A DNA stretch of 5,560 bases from an uncultured Collinsella sp. GTDB taxonomy: Bacteria; Actinomycetota; Coriobacteriia; Coriobacteriales; Coriobacteriaceae. Every line of letters starts with the position of its first letter. Position 1 is the stretch's first letter. Below, piece after piece: positions 3,904 through 5,560 of this stretch. Below the pieces are notes generated by a model that was not told the origin of the DNA, ran no database searches, and worked only from the letters and a program-made list of their open reading frames with translations. Made by a program: the position numbers and the translations under genes. Location of the stretch: assembly GCA_938036665.1 (NCBI GenBank), contig CALHWR010000016.1, positions 1 to 5,560 of the forward strand. The letters are read 5' to 3'.

Positions 3904-5560
3904 ATGAAAAAGGCATTGCGTGCCTCAACAGCTTTTTCTCTTGCTGGTCTTTTGGCCATTTCACCCTTGATAGGTCCTGTGACTGCTGTCTACGCTGTGA
4001 GCAACGTCCCGTCTGCGGACGCTGCCGTGGACGTTGCGACTGCAGACGATGATGGCGTGGCCTCGCGTGATGCGGGTTCTGTCGATGTCGACGCTGCTGA
4101 GGATTCATCGCCGGCAACGAACGTTGACGAATTGGCTGATGAGGATTTTGGCGTTGATGTATCTGAGAACCATCAGCAGGCTGAACCGGTCGATTCCTCT
4201 TTCCAATATGTATATCTTGCCTACCCGAGTCTTCCCGGCGGGACTGATCAAGTTGTCGCCTTTGCTACTCCCGATGACGGCGACACCCTTGCTTCCGCAA
4301 TGCTTAACTATGTAAGTGCCAATGGAGTACAGGGAACCACGGTTGCATCTGAATCAGCTGGTAATTCGGCTGCTTTTGTATTTGGCTCGACGTTGAAATC
4401 CAATACTTATTTTTTGACTTCGATAACCTACGTTTTGCAGGGTGATGGCACTGAACATGTAGTGGATCTCTCTGACAGGAATTATTCGTTTACGGTTGTT
4501 GATAGCTCCGTGAGCTCCGAGGGCACTTCTGTTTACTATGCGGACGGCGATGGTAATGCCGTTGAGGCCCAGTCGATTCAACAGGCATTGGAATGCGCTG
4601 ATTCGCCTGATGGCATATCTACCTACGCTGAGCGCTCCGCGCGCAATGTTGGGGTGATTGCACTTGATGCCGGTCATGGCGGAGTTGATTCCGGCGCGCA
4701 GGGAAATGGCAAGAGTGAAGCCGACCTTACCTGGAAGATCATGACAGCCTGCAAAAATAAACTTGAAGCTTACGGCTTTAAGATCGTTCTTGCGCGCGAG
4801 CAGTCTGGCTACTATCCCAGCAATGATTATCTTTATCGCGTACAGCGCTGCATTGATCAGGGCGCGCAGGCCTTTGTTAGCTTTCATATCAACTCTGGGT
4901 CTTCTGGAGCTCACGGCGCAGAAGTTTATGCTCCTACCGCAAATGGCACCGACTACACGCAGGTCTCTGTTGAGCTTGCCAACAAGGTCATGAACAACCT
5001 TGCTGCTATGGGACTAACATGCCGCGGCGTATTTCAAATGGAGGTAGGCGACGAGTTCGCCGTTATCCGCTGCGCTCGCGAGCAGGGAATTCCAGGTATT
5101 CTTATCGAACATGGCTTTATCTCGAATTACGGTGATGTGGTCAACTATTTCTCGGACGATGGTTGCCGCCGTCTTGGCGAGGCTGACGCTGCCGCAATCA
5201 TCGCGCAGTTCCCGCATCCCTACTCCGTCAATGGAATTTCCTTCTCGGAAGAACTGGGGCATGCGGGGTCAACGGTAAAAATCGGTGTAAATGTTAGCGG
5301 CAAGACTGATGGCCTTAGATATAAGTTTGTTTGGCATAGGGCTGGGTCTGATTGGAGTGATTCCAATTGGGGTGTAATCGGTCAAGACTTAACTTCGCCG
5401 TCGATTTCTTGGACCCTGCCCCAGGCTGGTGAATATGAGATCTATGCTGATGTCATTGACTCCAATGGGTATGTGACTAGCACTTCTAAATACAAAGTTG
5501 TTAATTGGTCTCTTGAGTCGCTCGAAGTCTCGGGCTCCGCCCTCTGCGGCAAGCCGGTCA
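3904..5560 (+). CDS. Secreted N-acetylmuramoyl-L-alanine amidase (Amidase_3) with C-terminal modular repeats, 3' end outside window
   Basis: One frame is open from the ATG to the window end (552 codons), with GGGGGA (3892-3897) 6 bases before the start. Residues 1-31 form a signal peptide: KK, a hydrophobic core, and cleavage after V-Y-A. Residues 32 to about 100 are an Asp/Ala/Glu-rich linker. About 100-240 is a probable beta-rich domain I cannot name. Residues 250-440 are a zinc-dependent Amidase_3 domain. The ligands appear to be H258 (DAGHGG), E272 (KSEAD) and H328 (SFHINS), with catalytic E402 in IEHGFISN, so the site is complete. Such enzymes cut the bond between MurNAc and L-Ala in peptidoglycan. 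From about 443 a beta-sandwich unit follows, with W/Y-rich text (FVWHRAGSDW, GEYEIYADVIDSNG) like the triple-tyrosine or GBS Bsp-like repeats of gut actinobacterial wall proteins. A second unit seems to begin near residue 534. It probably acts outside the cell in wall turnover or division. The gene lies alone behind a terminator. Confidence 0.95.
   Translation, partial: MKKALRASTAFSLAGLLAISPLIGPVTAVYAVSNVPSADAAVDVATADDDGVASRDAGSVDVDAAEDSSPATNVDELADEDFGVDVSENHQQAEPVDSSFQYVYLAYPSLPGGTDQVVAFATPDDGDTLASAMLNYVSANGVQGTTVASESAGNSAAFVFGSTLKSNTYFLTSITYVLQGDGTEHVVDLSDRNYSFTVVDSSVSSEGTSVYYADGDGNAVEAQSIQQALECADSPDGISTYAERSARNVGVIALDAGHGGVDSGAQGNGKSEADLTWKIMTACKNKLEAYGFKIVLAREQSGYYPSNDYLYRVQRCIDQGAQAFVSFHINSGSSGAHGAEVYAPTANGTDYTQVSVELANKVMNNLAAMGLTCRGVFQMEVGDEFAVIRCAREQGIPGILIEHGFISNYGDVVNYFSDDGCRRLGEADAAAIIAQFPHPYSVNGISFSEELGHAGSTVKIGVNVSGKTDGLRYKFVWHRAGSDWSDSNWGVIGQDLTSPSISWTLPQAGEYEIYADVIDSNGYVTSTSKYKVVNWSLESLEVSGSALCGKPV

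Noticed and set aside
4354..4914. Minus-strand open frame of 186 codons.
   Set aside because: It lies wholly within the clearly real amidase gene and is a shadow of its codon use.
1..5560. CRISPR arrays, tRNA genes, rRNA and insertion-sequence transposases.
   Set aside because: No regularly spaced repeats, cloverleaf, rRNA sequence or transposase motif was seen on either strand.

Overview
The window looks like an accessory region of a Gram-positive gut actinobacterium of the Coriobacteriia, with Collinsella as the best guess. This rests on the moderately GC-rich coding style, the family-2 glycosyltransferase of the kind found in cell-wall rhamnan/glycan loci, the DUF4869-type protein typical of gut anaerobes, and a secreted modular Amidase_3 wall hydrolase. 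The taxon is an inference from gene content and style only.

Layout. (1) 1-667, plus: C-terminal 221 codons of a GT2 glycosyltransferase, cut by the window edge. (2) 805-1818, plus: a complete Abi_2 (AbiD/AbiF-type) HEPN protein in visibly more AT-rich DNA. (3) 2062-2250, plus: a truncated second copy of the glycosyltransferase 3' end, about 89% identical to 481-667, so the Abi gene sits between two diverged copies of one gene end. (4) 2356-2805, minus: an intact DUF4869-family protein, followed on the same strand by a probable C-terminal remnant of another gene (2247-2369). (5) 2954-3231, plus: a candidate promoter, a densely folded RNA with a closing helix and several hairpins (two with GNRA loops), and an intrinsic terminator. 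One segment can pair either within the fold or with the terminator, as in a riboswitch-type leader. (6) 3233-3769, plus: a decayed membrane-protein gene readable only across several frames, ending in a terminator hairpin. (7) 3904-5560, plus: the secreted zinc amidase, open at the right edge.

The glycosyltransferase and the amidase both concern the cell envelope. Between them lies a patchwork of a defence-type gene, an orphan DUF4869 gene, truncated gene ends and a structured RNA, as expected where genes are repeatedly inserted and deleted. The RNA at about 2991-3231 is the element I could not assign and the best candidate for something undescribed. It could be a stand-alone RNA or a leader whose original target gene has decayed. 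A functional link between it and the HEPN gene is possible but unproven.
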